From: Capsicum annuum
Taxonomy: Eukaryota; Streptophyta; Magnoliopsida; Solanales; Solanaceae
Assembly (NCBI RefSeq): GCF_002878395.1
Contig: NC_061121.1
Location: 18,657,993 to 18,721,992 of the forward strand
Length of the DNA stretch: 64,000 nucleotides
Direction: 5' to 3'
The position numbers were made by a program, and so were the translations under genes. The notes under the pieces are model-generated. The model was not told where the DNA came from, made no database searches, and saw only the letters and a program-made list of their open reading frames with translations. Below, in pieces: positions 46,880 through 58,575 of this stretch (positions within the stretch are counted from its first letter, which is position 1; each line of letters opens with the position of its first letter).

Positions 46880-48753
46880 TGATAACGCTCAAATTACACT
46901 CTTGAATGGGTGTAAGCGATCGTTGTCAATATAAAACCTAACTAGGTTGGGGTCAAATCCCACAGGGAATAGGGTGTGAACTTTAACTTGTTTATAAAAT
47001 ACTTTACTGGTAGTTTAATGTTTCCGAAAATGGGGGTTTAAGTTTAATAGAGAATGAATTGTCACTTTTAATATTTTAGCGTTTGTAGTCAATCTAAATG
47101 GAAAACCAGAGATATGTTCACCGTGGTTTTCGGGAGTTAACAGATACTAGGTAATGCTTGGGATTCTTGTAGTAAGTAGAAACAGCAGAATATCCCTAAC
47201 GACTATACTATCTGACTTATCTCTCAGCCTCACCAGATAATTTATTATCTAATTCTCTCGAACTTAGATAACTTTTCTATTTCCAATAGGATGTTATCTT
47301 ATGTAGATTAATCCAGTTACGGCATTAATCATTAAACAGAAGGTTGGTAGCTTCCGAGTCTCTGTTGATAATTCACAACCTCTAGTTTATTTCTCCGTTA
47401 GAAGCAAATAAAACCTAAGGCATAATCTAGTGTTTGAAACCAATAGATTTTAGTTAAAGCAACAAAATTTCAAGACGTCCTGCTACAAAGTTATGTTCAC
47501 CATGGGTTTCACGAGTTAACAGATACTAGGTAATGCTTGGGATTCTTGGAGTAAGTAGGAATAGCAGAATATCCCTGATGACTGTACTATCTGACTTATC
47601 TCTGGACCTCACCAGATAATTTATTATCTAATTCTCTCGAACTTAGATAACTTATCTATTTCCAATAGGATGTTATCTCATATAGATTAATTCAGTTACG
47701 GCATTAATCATTAAATAGAAGGTTGGTAGCTTCCAAGTCCCTGTTGATAATTCACAACCTCTAGTCTATTTCTCCATTAGAAGAAAATAAAACCTAAGGC
47801 ATAATCTAATGTTTGCAACTAATAGATTTCAGTTGAAGCAACAGAATTTCAAGACGTCCTACGACTCTTTGAATCCGTTAAATACCTCGTAACCTATCAA
47901 ACCCTAATCCATGGATCCCATAACTCCGGCTAATGGAACTAGCCACTCATGATTTGATGAACTAAAGAACAAGTTGAATTCATAATAATATGGGTAAACT
48001 TATGAATGTATGAAAAGCAACAAGTAATATCTTCAATTGAATCACAAAAAAGAAGTCCATAACTAGTTGACAAATGTTGAAGAAAAATAACAATATCCAC
48101 AACGAAAAGAAAGAGCTCCCATTGATAATTCTGAATTCTCTCCGGATCCTCCTCAAATAAACCCTACAAGATGCTATTTATACTTAACCCTAATTATGGA
48201 AATAAAATAACAAAGATCATCAACTTCTTCAGATTAGGTGATGCCCTAGCTGACGCCACATCAAGGGTCTGACGACTTATCACGGATGGCGTCATAGTTG
48301 GTTTAGTTATCTTAGAAATCTGTCTTAGGCTAATGATATAAATGACGCCGCATCACAGATATGACGACGTATCACCAACATCATCAGATTTCTTCTTCAA
48401 GATCAATTATATGGTTTAGGATGATGCCCATCGTGACGCCTTATTATCTCTTTGATGCCATGTAACCAATGTGGTCAGAACTTCTTCTCAGACTTCAACT
48501 TTTTAGTTTGGGCTGACGCTGCTTCTGATAGCCTATCACAAGGCTGACGACGTATCAACGATGTCGTCAGCCATGCTTTTTTTTTCTTTTTGCTCAATTT
48601 TCAACTCTTTTTCTCCAATGTTGTTTATTTTCCATCTTTTTACCTTTTTCTGCAAATTAACCAGAAAACACATCAAAACAACATAAGTTGCTGAAGATTT
48701 CACAATTTTTTTGAGCCAAAAAGCATTAAATGTGTTAGCTTTTGCTCACACAT
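46880..48753 (-). repeat. 3' LTR of element C, with internal duplication
   Basis: Plus view TGATAACGCTC ... GCTCACACAT, about 1,874 bp, against 1,515 bp for its partner; most of the excess is a tandem duplication. A minus-strand TATA box (TATAAATAGC) is at about 48,174-48,183. GACGAC/TATCA-type motifs fill 48,230-48,570 between TATA and LTR start. The minus-strand position matching element B's GTAAGT donor reads ATAAGT (about 48,000). Confidence 0.9.
47114..47871. repeat. ~380-bp tandem duplication in the LTR
   Basis: The block starting ATGTTCACCGTGG at 47,114 recurs as ATGTTCACCATGG at 47,493, offset 379 bases; both continue with 'agatactaggtaatgcttgg' and run on through 'aacctctag' and 'caagacgtcct'. 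The partner LTR (55,667-57,181) has a single copy at about 55,902. Confidence 0.92.
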
Positions 48754-50180
48754 TAACACCCTCAACTTAAAACAGTTGCTTGTTCTCAAGCAACAAAACC
48801 ACTAAGAGAGCATACAACACATTCAGCAGTCAACAACCATTTTAGCTTAAAACTCAATTACCATCTCCAAGGTTTACTACTTCAAAACTAACTGTTTAGA
48901 TTATTTGAAAAGCAACAGTATAACACAAAGGACTCTGGCCATGGCATCAGCTAAGCACCATCAATCATGCATGTATCAATATTTCACTACCCCAAAACAA
49001 ATAAGTAACCTAGCAAAATACTAGTGTGCCCTTAGAACAAGGAAATTCCCCTTTCTTTCATGAAAATTCAAAATATAAACACAGAGATAATCACAAAAAC
49101 ACTCAATCTCAGAATGAAGTTTAACCAGTGTATGCCAAATACCATATGCTTGCCCTTATCATAATTACCAAAGTGTCCAGACCGGAAAGCTAGGATCACT
49201 ATAGGTCTTTCTTCGGATTGTAACGTAGGCTAGTGGCTGGTATGATATTACATGGCATTTAAAGTGACTACCCTCCTTGGCACTACCAAACTTGTGGGGT
49301 CTACTTGTTAACCTTTTTTTTGCTCTTTTTCTTTTCTTTTCTTCTCTTTTCTTTTCTTTTTCTCTATATCACACGTTCAAACTGGGTGGTTTTTCTTTTT
49401 ATTCAAACAAACTTCTTTTCTTACTCTTTTTCACCAACACCCAATTTTCTATTTCTTTTTCACTTATTCTTTTTCTTCTACTCAACCCTTATTCATACCT
49501 AATTTACATCACGCACCCCTATAATAGCCACCCTCAACTTAGATTGTTTGCCTCAGTTAAGGTGCACAATGTCTAAGGAGGACCAGGGCCAAAACTAGTT
49601 TATTATGATCAAAAAGGGAAGGTGATAGGTATAATAGAAAGAAAATGGTCAATTAAGGATCAAACAGGGATCAAGGGACATCAGACATTACAGGAAGGTC
49701 ATTTAGGCTAACAGTGACAGAAATTCAAAAACGGCCTATGATCCTTTCCTAACCCCTATTTTTCAACTATGGTAAGATGAACCGAGCAAGTTCTAGATTT
49801 GGCAATACAAAGGATAACTCGGTAACGTCTCACACACACATGGCACATAAGCGATACCACTAGCTACTACCTGTCTAGTTTATGCAATTGTTCAGCAGTG
49901 ATGATCAAGCAACTAAACAAATGCCATGACGAGATGCACAGTGGTCACACTAAGATGCAATTTATACAGTCATGCAAATAAACCTTTGGAGAGGTGTTCA
50001 AAATTACAAAATCAGTTAACTGCCTGCAGAACTTGTACTACTCCTAGTTATTTAGAGAATATGCTACAACAACATGCTACCCTACACCCTCAACTTAAAA
50101 TTAAAACAAAACTAGACTAAGGGTTAGGGGATACCTGGACTGGGTTGTTCTCAGGGATCATGGGTTGCCTCCCATATAGT
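48754..50180 (-). other. 3' UTR of element C
   Basis: Non-coding. Three copies of AAGTTGAGGGTG on the minus strand: 48,768-48,757 (PPT beside the LTR), 49,540-49,529 and 50,096-50,085. Between the first two lies a long pyrimidine run on the plus strand (49,308-49,480), purine-rich in the sense direction. The plus-strand frames at 49,277-49,576 and 49,305-49,502 are translations of that run, not genes. Confidence 0.8.
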
Positions 50181-50184
50181 GCTT

Positions 50185-51640
50185 GATTTAATGTCGCAGC
50201 ACAACTCAAGTGCCTCGATTACCTCACACTTCATCGAGACAGATAATAGTGATGCTTTTCACTGATTCTTTTGGTTCAATGTAAAGCTTGACCCGTTGCC
50301 CATTTACCTTGAATGTACTGCCATCTTCATTTTCGAGCTCTACTATTCCAGATGAGTGGACTTGATTTACCTTAAAAGGCCCTGACCACTGATGTCAGCT
50401 TCCCTAGGAACAATTTGAGTTTGGAATTAAACAGAAGCACTAAGTCCCCTTTTTTGAACTCTCTTTTCTCTATTTTCCAGTCATGGTACTTTTTTATCTT
50501 TTCTTTATATAAATCTGCTCATTCATATGCCCTGAGACGGAATTCATCCATCTCATTCAGTTACTCTAATCTCATCTTTGTTGCTTCCTTCTAATTCAAA
50601 TTCAACCTCTTGAGCGCTCATAAAGCATTGTGTTCAATCTCTATTAGCTAATGGCACGCTTTTCCATAGACTAGCTGAAATGGTGACATGCCAATAGGTG
50701 TCTTGAAAGCAGTTTGATATGCCCACAAGGCATCATCAAGTCTTCACGACTAGTTTTTTTGGCTTGCATTCACCATCTTTGATAGGATGGCCTTAACTTC
50801 ACGATTTGACACCTCCACTTTCCTACTGGTTTACGGGTGATACGGAGTAGCCACTCTGTGTTGTTTCACTACATATTTTTCCAGAGCTGCTCAAAATAAT
50901 TTATTGCAAAAGTGAGATCCTCCATCATTTATGATAGTGCATAGTACTCCAAAGCGAGAGAATATGTTCTTTTTGAGAAACACAACGACTCTCTTTCCCT
51001 CATTGTCAGCCAAAGCAACAGCTTCAACCAATTTAGAAACATAGTCAATAGCAACCAGAATATACTTCATTCCATAAGAACTTACAAATGGACCCATGAA
51101 CTCAATGCCCCACATATCAAATAATTCCACTTCAAGCATCTTAGTCAACGGTATTTCATGCCGTTTAGATATTTACCCCTATCTCTGACATTGGTCACAT
51201 TTTTGCATAAACTCATGGGCATCTTTAAATAATGTTGGCCAATAATAGCCACTCTGCAATACCTTCCTGGCTATTCGGTCACCTGCATGGTGACCCCTAA
51301 TTGGGGAAGCATGACATGCTTCCATTATGCACCTTACATCTACATCAGGCACTCATCTCTGTATGATATTATCCGCACATCGCCAGAAAAGATAAGGCTC
51401 ATCCCAGAAGTAGTGTATTACATCATGCAAGAACTTCTTCCTTTGGTGAAACGAAAGATTTTCTGGGAGGATCTCGCTCACAATGTAGTTTGCATAATCC
51501 GCGTATCAGGGCAATATTTCCACAGCAATTTCCAGGATCTCCTCATCAGGAAATGCATCATTTATCTTTGTTTAATCATCCGCTTCCTGTCTACCTTCCA
51601 TTCTAGATAAATGATCTGCAACCTGGTTTTCACAACCTTT
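50185..51640 (-). pseudogene. Integrase remnant of element C (Athila type)
   Basis: Integrase would insert the cDNA. On minus: linker and HHCC zinc finger (MEACHASPIRGHH near 51,330-51,290, then FMQKCDQCQR at 51,210-51,180); core 50,891-51,148 (FDMWGIEFMGPF, LTIINDGG-type text CTIINDGGSHF); third region NREVKAILSKMVN near 50,790. The first catalytic residue, normally Asp in GIDFMGP, is Glu here; the second (Asp in INDGG) and third (Glu in NRE) remain. LVYGKACH follows near 50,670. Stops interrupt it, so it is dead. Confidence 0.85.
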
Positions 51641-52925
51641 CCTATCTTTAACTTCAAAATCAAACTCTTGTAGTAGCAACACCTATCTGATAAGCCTTGG
51701 TTTAGCATCCTTCTTATCCATCAAGTACTGCAAGGCAGCATGGTCAGTATGGACTACCACTTTAGTCCCAAGCAGATAAGACCTGAATTTCTCGAAAGCA
51801 TACACTACAGCAAGTAATTCTTGTTCAGTTACTGTGTAATTATTTTGTGCTCCATTCAGTGCTTTGATGGAATAATATATCGGGTGAAATAACTTATCTC
51901 TATTTTTTCCTAGAACAGCTCCCAGCGCAACACCACTAGCATCACATATTAGTTCAAACGATTTTGTCCAGTCAGGTGCAATAATAATAGGGGCCTCAAT
52001 AAGTTTCTTTTTAAGGCACTCAAATGCCTTCAAGCATTCGTCATCAAAGAGAAATTTCACTTCTTTCTCCAATAGTTTGCACAGTGGATTTGGTACTTTT
52101 GAGAAATTTTTTATAAATCTCTGATAAAATCCTGCATGATCAAGGAAACTACGCACTCCCTTTACAAAAATGGGAGGCGGTAATTTCTTGATAACTTCCA
52201 CCTTTGCTCGATCAACTTCAATCCCTTTTCATAAATTTTGTGGCCAAGCACGATACCCTTCTTTACCATAAAATGACATTTTTCCAGGTAAGCACTAGAA
52301 TAAATTCAACAATCTTTGTAAGGCCACATTCAGATTCTCCAGACACATTTCAAATGAATCACCTACCACAGAGAAAGCATCCATGAATACCTTTATGGTA
52401 ACTTTTACCATTTCAGAGAAGATAGACATTATGCACCGCTGAAAAGTTGCGGGTGCATTGCATAGCCTAAATGGCATCCTCTTAAATGCAAATGTGCCAT
52501 ATGGGTATGTGAACGTCGTTTTCTCTTGATCTTTTGAAGCAATATAAATTTGGTTATATCAAAAATAACCATCCAAGAAGCAATACCACCCCCTACTAGC
52601 CAATCGATCAAGCATTTGGTCCATAAAGGGCATTGGGAAATGGTCCTTCAGAGTCCAAGAGTTTAACTTATGGTAATCTATACAAACTCTCCACTCAGTT
52701 ACTGGTCGAAGTGGAATTATCTTGTTCTTTTCATTAGAAACCACCATCATACCCCCTTTCTTAGGTACATATTGAATTGGACTCACCCATTTACTGTCAG
52801 AAATAGGGTACACTACTCCTACATCCAACCGCTTAATAATCTCCTTTTTAACCACCTCTTGCATTGGTGGATTAATATGACATTGATGCTCAATGGTAGG
52901 AGTACAATCTTCTTTTAGCTGGATT
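51640..52925 (-). pseudogene. Reverse transcriptase-RNase H remnant of element C
   Basis: Open pieces in order on minus: 52,559-52,864 (MQEVVKKEIIKRLDVGVVYP, GGMMVV, WRVCIDYHKLNSWTLKDHFP), 52,295-52,477 (MPFRLCNAPATFQRCM-type start and the catalytic box), and 51,683-52,201 (172 residues: [64 protein letters not shown]). RNase H acidic residues are all visible. In RT the FMDDF box reads FMDAF, so one catalytic Asp is Ala. Frameshifts separate the pieces. Confidence 0.88.
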
Positions 52926-53026
52926 TTATGCGTACAGATGCCAGGAGGAATGCCGATAATATCTGCGATGGTCCATCCGATTGCTCTCTTATGCCTTTAA
53001 AGTACTAAAATAAGTATGTTTACCTA

Positions 53027-53857
53027 CTATTCTTCCAAATCAGTTGCAATAATAATAGGTAGCGTGTTCCCTTTCCCTAAAAACACATATCGTAAGTGAC
53101 TAGGCAGCTCCTTCAACTCCAACACCGGAGGTTCTTCAATAAATGGTCTGGCTGGTGGTGTTAGTCGATTAGCCAAATCAAGGTCGACCTTTTTAGGAGC
53201 ATAAGCATATGAGCCCAGGCCAATCAGGGCACAAACTGTCTCTTCATACTCTTCAATGCATTCACTATCATATTTCATCACAACCGCGGCTAAAGGCTCG
53301 ATAACAAGTTGTTCAATGCTGACCACATCTTGTTCATCCTCAAAACACACATCAACTACTGAGAACACACTCATTTCCTCATGTTGATTCATTGATTTAC
53401 CCACATCAAACCGTACCACTTCATCGTTCACCCTGAATAAGAGCTCATTCGATTTCAAATCGATCAACACACTTTCGATTGCCAGGAAAGGTCGACTCTA
53501 GATTATGGACACCTCAAAGTCTACCTTACAGTCCAAAATGATGAAGTCTATAGGGAATATAAAATTTGAGACCTTTACCAACACATCATATAGAATGCCA
53601 ACAAGTCGTTTTACTGATCTGTCGGCCATTACCAGCCTCATGTTAGTAGGTGTGGGATTCCCTAGACCCAATATTTGATAAATGGTCAATGGAATTAGGT
53701 TGACACTTACTCCCAAATCACACAGCGCTTTAGTGAATTTCATGGTTCCAATTGTGCAGGGAATAGTGATTACACCTGGATTCGACTTTTTCTGGGTCAA
53801 GGTCCTTGTGGAAATAGCGTTGCAAAGGTAAAGGTCTTCTTTTAGTTCGCAACTCAC
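53027..53857 (-). pseudogene. Aspartic protease and linker of element C
   Basis: Two open pieces: 53,498-53,857 (TRTLTQKKSNPGVITIPCTIG, with catalytic region LCDLGVSVNLIPLTIY, MADRSVKRLVGILYDVLV and CKVDFEVSII) and 53,027-53,470 (the protease-RT linker: LLFRVNDEVVRFDVGKSM, ELKELPSHLRYVFLG, then TLPIIIATDL). The family CDLGAS motif has Ala changed to Val. A stop near 53,490 separates the two pieces. Confidence 0.87.
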
Positions 53858-53860
53858 TGC

Positions 53861-55537
53861 TCATTTCTTGATATCAAGGTCTTTCATGAATTTTGCATAT
53901 CCTAGCATTTGCTCAAGTGCATCGATCAAAGGCACATTTATTGTCAATTGCTTGAGCATTGCCAGGAACTTGCTGAATTTTGCATCATCTGCCTTCTTTC
54001 TAAGTTGTTGAGGAAAAGGAGGTGGTGGTCTTGGCATTTTTTTCAATACCGCTTCCCCTTGCTTTTCATCTTCTTTCTTTATAATATCAATAAAACTATT
54101 TGGCTTCTCAGACTTCTCTAGGTGTTTTTCTGTTGGTTCCTCTGCAACTACCTTATTGTTCAAAGACTTGCCCACAGAAGGGCTAGGTAAAGTCTTACCA
54201 CTCCTAGTGGTGATCGCCACACATGAGCAGTCTATATTGTGATCCTAAATAGTTTGTTCAAGTAACGTGCCACTTCTTCCCTGGTTCAATGTTAAGAAAA
54301 TTTGACTCATCTATTGCTCTAAATACTGGATAGAAGTTGAATGTGAACTAACCAACTGACTTATATTGAAATATTCACTCGTCATACTAGTTAATCCTGC
54401 ATTGGTAGCCTCTACTCCTTTCAACATCTCTTTCATCATATCATCCATAGACCACTTTCCCGAGCCAGTTACAGCAGCTTTTTCATTTCCAGCACGAACA
54501 TACAACCTACTTCTGTCATTGCTGCTTCTCTAATTTTCTTGCTCCTTGTCTTTATGATTAGGATTGTCATACCCATTCTAACCTTGATTCCCTTGGCTGT
54601 TACCTCAGAAATCCCCCTGATTAGTAACATAGTTAACTTCTTCTTCAGGCTTCACATCAACCCATTCCCAAATCATTATAGCTTTTACCTTTACCATCCT
54701 TCCTAACAATAAGTGCTTGGTGAGCAAGTCCATTTGAGTCTTAGAGAGGCCAGATCTTGATCTTTCTCTTTACCACTTATGCGCTGCTCATCACTCATTC
54801 TAATAGGAATAGTTGGAATTTCCACCACAAAATTGCTGGTATACCAAGACCTTCTTAGTTTGGTCATCTTATTCAACATATCAGCAGCATCTTGAAATGA
54901 CAGAGCAACAAATGACCCACCAGCAGCGCTATCTACCATTGGCTTTGTCACAGATTTAAAAGTTCTATACAAAGTTTTCATTAAATGTATGTCCGTCATG
55001 TTATGGTTCGGACATTGTATCAGCTTCTTCTTGAACCTTTCCCAAATTTCATGTAAAGACTCATTCGAGAGTTGTCTAAAGTTGTTGATCTCATCCCTCA
55101 ACTATACCCTCCTGGATGGCGGAAAGAACCTTTCTAGGAAAGATTCTCTCAACTTTCTCCAGTTGGTTATAGAGTCAGGTGTCAACTCATTTAGCCATAA
55201 TGTTTCCTCTCCAAAAAGATACAACAGGAATAGCCTCAATCGAATAGCGCTCTGGCTTACCCCTGGGTTATTAAAGAATTTTCAAATGGTGATAAAATTC
55301 ACCTGATGCAGGTTGGGATCATCCCCAGGAAGGCCTCCAAAAAATACCTTCATATTTAGGAGTTGGATCATCGTTCTTGTAATATTGAACTTTTTTCCGG
55401 GTTCCAACGGAGGGGGAATGATTGTACCCATTGTACCTGCTCCATCCACCATATCATCATCATTAGCCTCATACCGCAGCAGTTTTTCTGCTATTCTGCT
55501 CATGCGGTGGGTTTTCGGATTGAGTACTGCTTGGCAT
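53861..55537 (-). pseudogene. Gag remnant of element C (Athila type)
   Basis: The likely start is ATG at 55,537 (MPSSTQSENP), just after a candidate splice acceptor (TTTATTTGTAG). Order: MVDGAGTMGTIIPPPLEPG and MKVFFGGLPGDDPNLHQVNF (55,282-55,450), capsid core (LTPDSITNWRKLRESFLERF, 55,200-55,120), then 54,703-55,101 (NESLHEIWERFKKKLIQCP, TDIHLMKTLYRTFKSV, SFVALSFQDAADMLNKM), a low-complexity tail, and 53,861-54,220 (TRSGKTLPSPS; MPRPPPPFPQQLRKK; FLAMLKQLTINVPLIDAL). Three or more frame breaks. No zinc knuckle recognised. Confidence 0.87.
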
Positions 55538-55644
55538 AACTTATAGAAATCCTACAAATAAACAAAAACAACAACCACACATAAATCTGGAAAACTTAAC
55601 AATCCATAAATATTTGCGCACAAAATTTTGGTCTACAACCTTAT

Positions 55645-55662
55645 TCCCCGGCAACAGCGCCA
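55645..55662 (-). other. Primer-binding site, Asp tRNA
   Basis: Minus strand TGGCGCTGTTGCCGGGGA, one change from the tRNA-Asp complement, 4 bases from the LTR end at 55,667. Confidence 0.93.
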
Positions 55663-55666
55663 TTTT

Positions 55667-57181
55667 TGATAATGCTTAAATTACACTCTTGAATAGGCGA
55701 AAGCGATCGTTGTCAATATAAAAACCAAATAGGTTGGGGTCGAATCCCACAGGGAATAGGATGTGAACTTTGATTTGTTTACGAAATGCTTTACTGGTAG
55801 TTTACTATTTCCAAAAGATGGGGGTTTAAGTTTCGCAGAGAGTCAAATGTCACTTTCAATACTTCAGTGTTTGTAATCAAGATAAATGGAAAACTAGAGT
55901 TATGTTCACCATGGATTTCGGGAATTGACAGATACTAGGTAATGCTTGAGATTCTTGGAGTAAGTACGAATAACAAAATATCCCTGACGACTATACTATC
56001 TCTGACGACTATACTATTTGACTTATCTCTCGACCTCACCAGACAATTTGTTATCTAATTCTCTCGAACGTAAATAACTTATCTATTTCCAATAGGATGT
56101 TATCTCGTGTAGATTAATCCAGTTATCGCATTAACATTAAATAGAAGGTTGGTAGCTTCCGAGTCCCTATTGATAATTCACAACCTCTAATCTATTTCTC
56201 TGTCAGAAGCAAATAAAACCTAAGGCATAATCTAATGTTTGCAACCAATAGATTTCAGTTAAAGCAACAGAATTTTAAGACGTCCTGCTACTCTTTGAAT
56301 CTGTTAAATACCTAGTAACCTATCAAACACAAATCCATGGATCCCATAACTCTGGCTAATGGAATTAGCCGCTCATGATTTGATGAATGAAAGAACAAGT
56401 TGAATTCATAATAATATGGGTAAACTTATAAATGTATGAAAAGCAACAAGTAATATCTTCAGTTGAATCACAAAAAAGAAGTCCACAACTAGTTGATAAA
56501 TGTTGAAGAAAAATAATAATCTCCACAACGAAAAGAAAGAATTCTCTTTGATAATTATGAATTCTCTCCGAATCCTCCTCAAATAAACCCTAAAAGATGT
56601 TATTTATACTTAACCCTAATTATGGAAATAAAATAACAAAAATCATAAAATTCTTCGAATTAGGTGATGCCCTAGCTGACTCCACGTCAAGGGTCTAATG
56701 CCTTATCACGGATGGCTTCAGAGTTGCTTCAGTTATCTTCAAAATCTGTCTTAGACTGATAATGAAAATGATGTCATGTCACAGATCTAACGGCGTATCA
56801 CCAACGTCGTTAGATTTCTTCTTCAAGCTCAATTCTCTAGTTTAGGCTGCCGCCCATCGTGATGACTTATCAGCACTTTGACGCCATATCACCAATGTCG
56901 TCAGAACTTCCTCTCAGACTTCAACTTTCTGGTTAGGGCTGAAGCCACTTCTGATATCCTATCACAAGGCTGACAACGTATCAGCGATGTCGTCAGCCAT
57001 GCTTTTTTCTCTTTTTTGCTCAGTTTTCAACTCTTTTGCTCCAATGTTGTTTATTTTCCATTTTTTTACCTTTTTCTGCAAATTCACTAGAAAACACATC
57101 AAAACAACATAAGTTGCTAAAGATTTCGCAATTGTTTTGAGCCAAAAAGTATTAAATGTGTTATCTTTTGCTCACACATCC
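55667..57181 (-). repeat. 5' LTR of element C
   Basis: Plus view TGATAATGCTT ... GCTCACACATCC, 1,515 bp, partner of 46,880-48,753. A TATA box (TATAAATAAC on minus) is near 56,599-56,608; GACG/TATCA-type motifs are at 56,660-57,000. A short direct duplication (CTGACGACTATACTATCT) is at 55,984-56,020. Confidence 0.9.
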
Positions 57182-58575
57182 ATTGCCTCCTAATTTTTTA
57201 TTTAATGTCGCAACATGATGCAATTTTGTTTGTTAGTTATTCTTCACCAAGAGCAATTTCAACAACCTTTTTCGCCTCTTCAATATTTCCCATATAGAGC
57301 TTTACTCTTTGCCTATTTATCTTGAATGAGGATTCACCATCCCTCTTTAACTCTAAAGAACCATTGGAATAAACTTTTATAACCATGAATAGATTGCACC
57401 ACCTTTACCTTAACTTACTTGAAAACAAAAGAAGTTTAGACTTATAAAGCAACACTTGATCTCACTTATCAAATACTCTCTTCTCAATTTTGTGATCATG
57501 ATACAACCTTATCTTTTCTTTGTAAAGTGCAGAACTTTCATATGCCCGAAGCTGAAATTCATCTAACTCATTGATCACATTTAACCTTGACTTGGCTATA
57601 TCCGGCCACTCTAAGTTTAGCTTCTTCAATGCCCATAGTGCCTTATGATCAAGATCAATAAGCAAGTGGCAAGCCTTAACATACACTAGATGATAAAATG
57701 AAGCATTTTTGGGGGTTTCATAAGCTATGTGGTATGCCCATAATGTATCATCTAACTTTCTTGACCAATCGCTCCTATTGGCATTCACAATCTTTCCCAA
57801 GAAGGAATTGATTTCTCCATTGGACACCTGAACTTGACACTAGTATACGGATGATAAGGTATTTCCACCTTGTGTTTCACATTATATTTTTCAAGTAGGC
57901 ATTTGAATAGATAATAACAAAAGTCTGACCCTCTATTACTAATAATAGCTCGTGGCCTGCCAAATCGAGAAAAAATGTTCTTTATAAAGAATGTAGTGAC
58001 ACTATGTGCTTTATTGTAGGAAGTGCTATTGCTTCCACCCACTTGAAAACATAATCTATAGCCACAAGTATGTACTTCATGTCAAACGAACTCACAAAAG
58101 GACCTATGAAATTTATGCCCAATACATCAAACATTCCAATTCTAAAAGAGGATTCATAGAAAGTTCATGTCTTCTAGAAGTAGTACCTTGTCGTTGACAC
58201 TGGTCACATGAGAATAATAATCATGAGTGTCATTGCAGATTATTGGTCAATAATAGCCACATTGTAGAAATACACCTATGAATGATCCCACCTTTACAAA
58301 TCATGAATAAATAAGGTTCATCCTAGAAGAATTTCCTTACCTTGTGCATGTACTTCCTTCTTTGCAGATATGAAAAATCTTCATGAACTAGATCACTAGC
58401 TAAGTAATTTGCTTAATATTGATACCATGGAATTAGATCTTGAGAGACCATTTATATCTGCTTATCTAGAAAATTGTCATTAATCTCCAACCGATTTGCA
58501 ACTTTCTGCATAGCTTCCTCATCATGTCTAGATAGGTGATCCACAACTTGATTCTTCGTGCCTTTTTTGTCCATT
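57182..58575 (-). pseudogene. Integrase remnant of the host Athila, 3' part
   Basis: Minus strand 57,785-58,042 reads the core (TFFIKNIFSRFGRPRAIISN, RGSDFCYYLFKCLLEKY), and 57,462-57,827 the C-terminal part (NGEINSFLGKIVNANRSDWS, LDDTLWAYHIAYETPKN, YVKACHLLIDLDHKALWALK). The second catalytic residue, Asp in ISDGGSHF, is Asn (ISNRGSDF). The linker and zinc-finger region lies at 58,050-58,560, strongly degraded. Post-pol text (GCGACATTAAAT, GAGGCAAT) ends at 57,182, where element C inserted. Confidence 0.82.

Larger units (their letters stand above)
46880..57181 (-). mobile_element. Element C: Athila with pol but no ORF3
   Basis: A complete minus-strand Athila element of about 10.3 kb: LTRs at both ends, tRNA-Asp PBS, gag, protease, RT, RNase H, integrase, 3' UTR, PPT. 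Flanking 5-mers GTTGC (46,875-46,879) and ATTGC (57,182-57,186) form a duplication with one mismatch. After pol the text goes from GGGAGGCAACCC (50,172-50,160) within about 40 bases to the post-ORF3 text CCAGGTATCCCC, so ORF3 and its upstream region are missing as a block. Reading frames are less broken than in the host element. Confidence 0.92.

Noticed and set aside
49277..49576. Plus-strand frames rich in Phe, Leu and Ser that look like membrane proteins
   Set aside because: They translate a pyrimidine-rich tract in the element C 3' UTR; the hydrophobic look comes from TTT and CTT codons.
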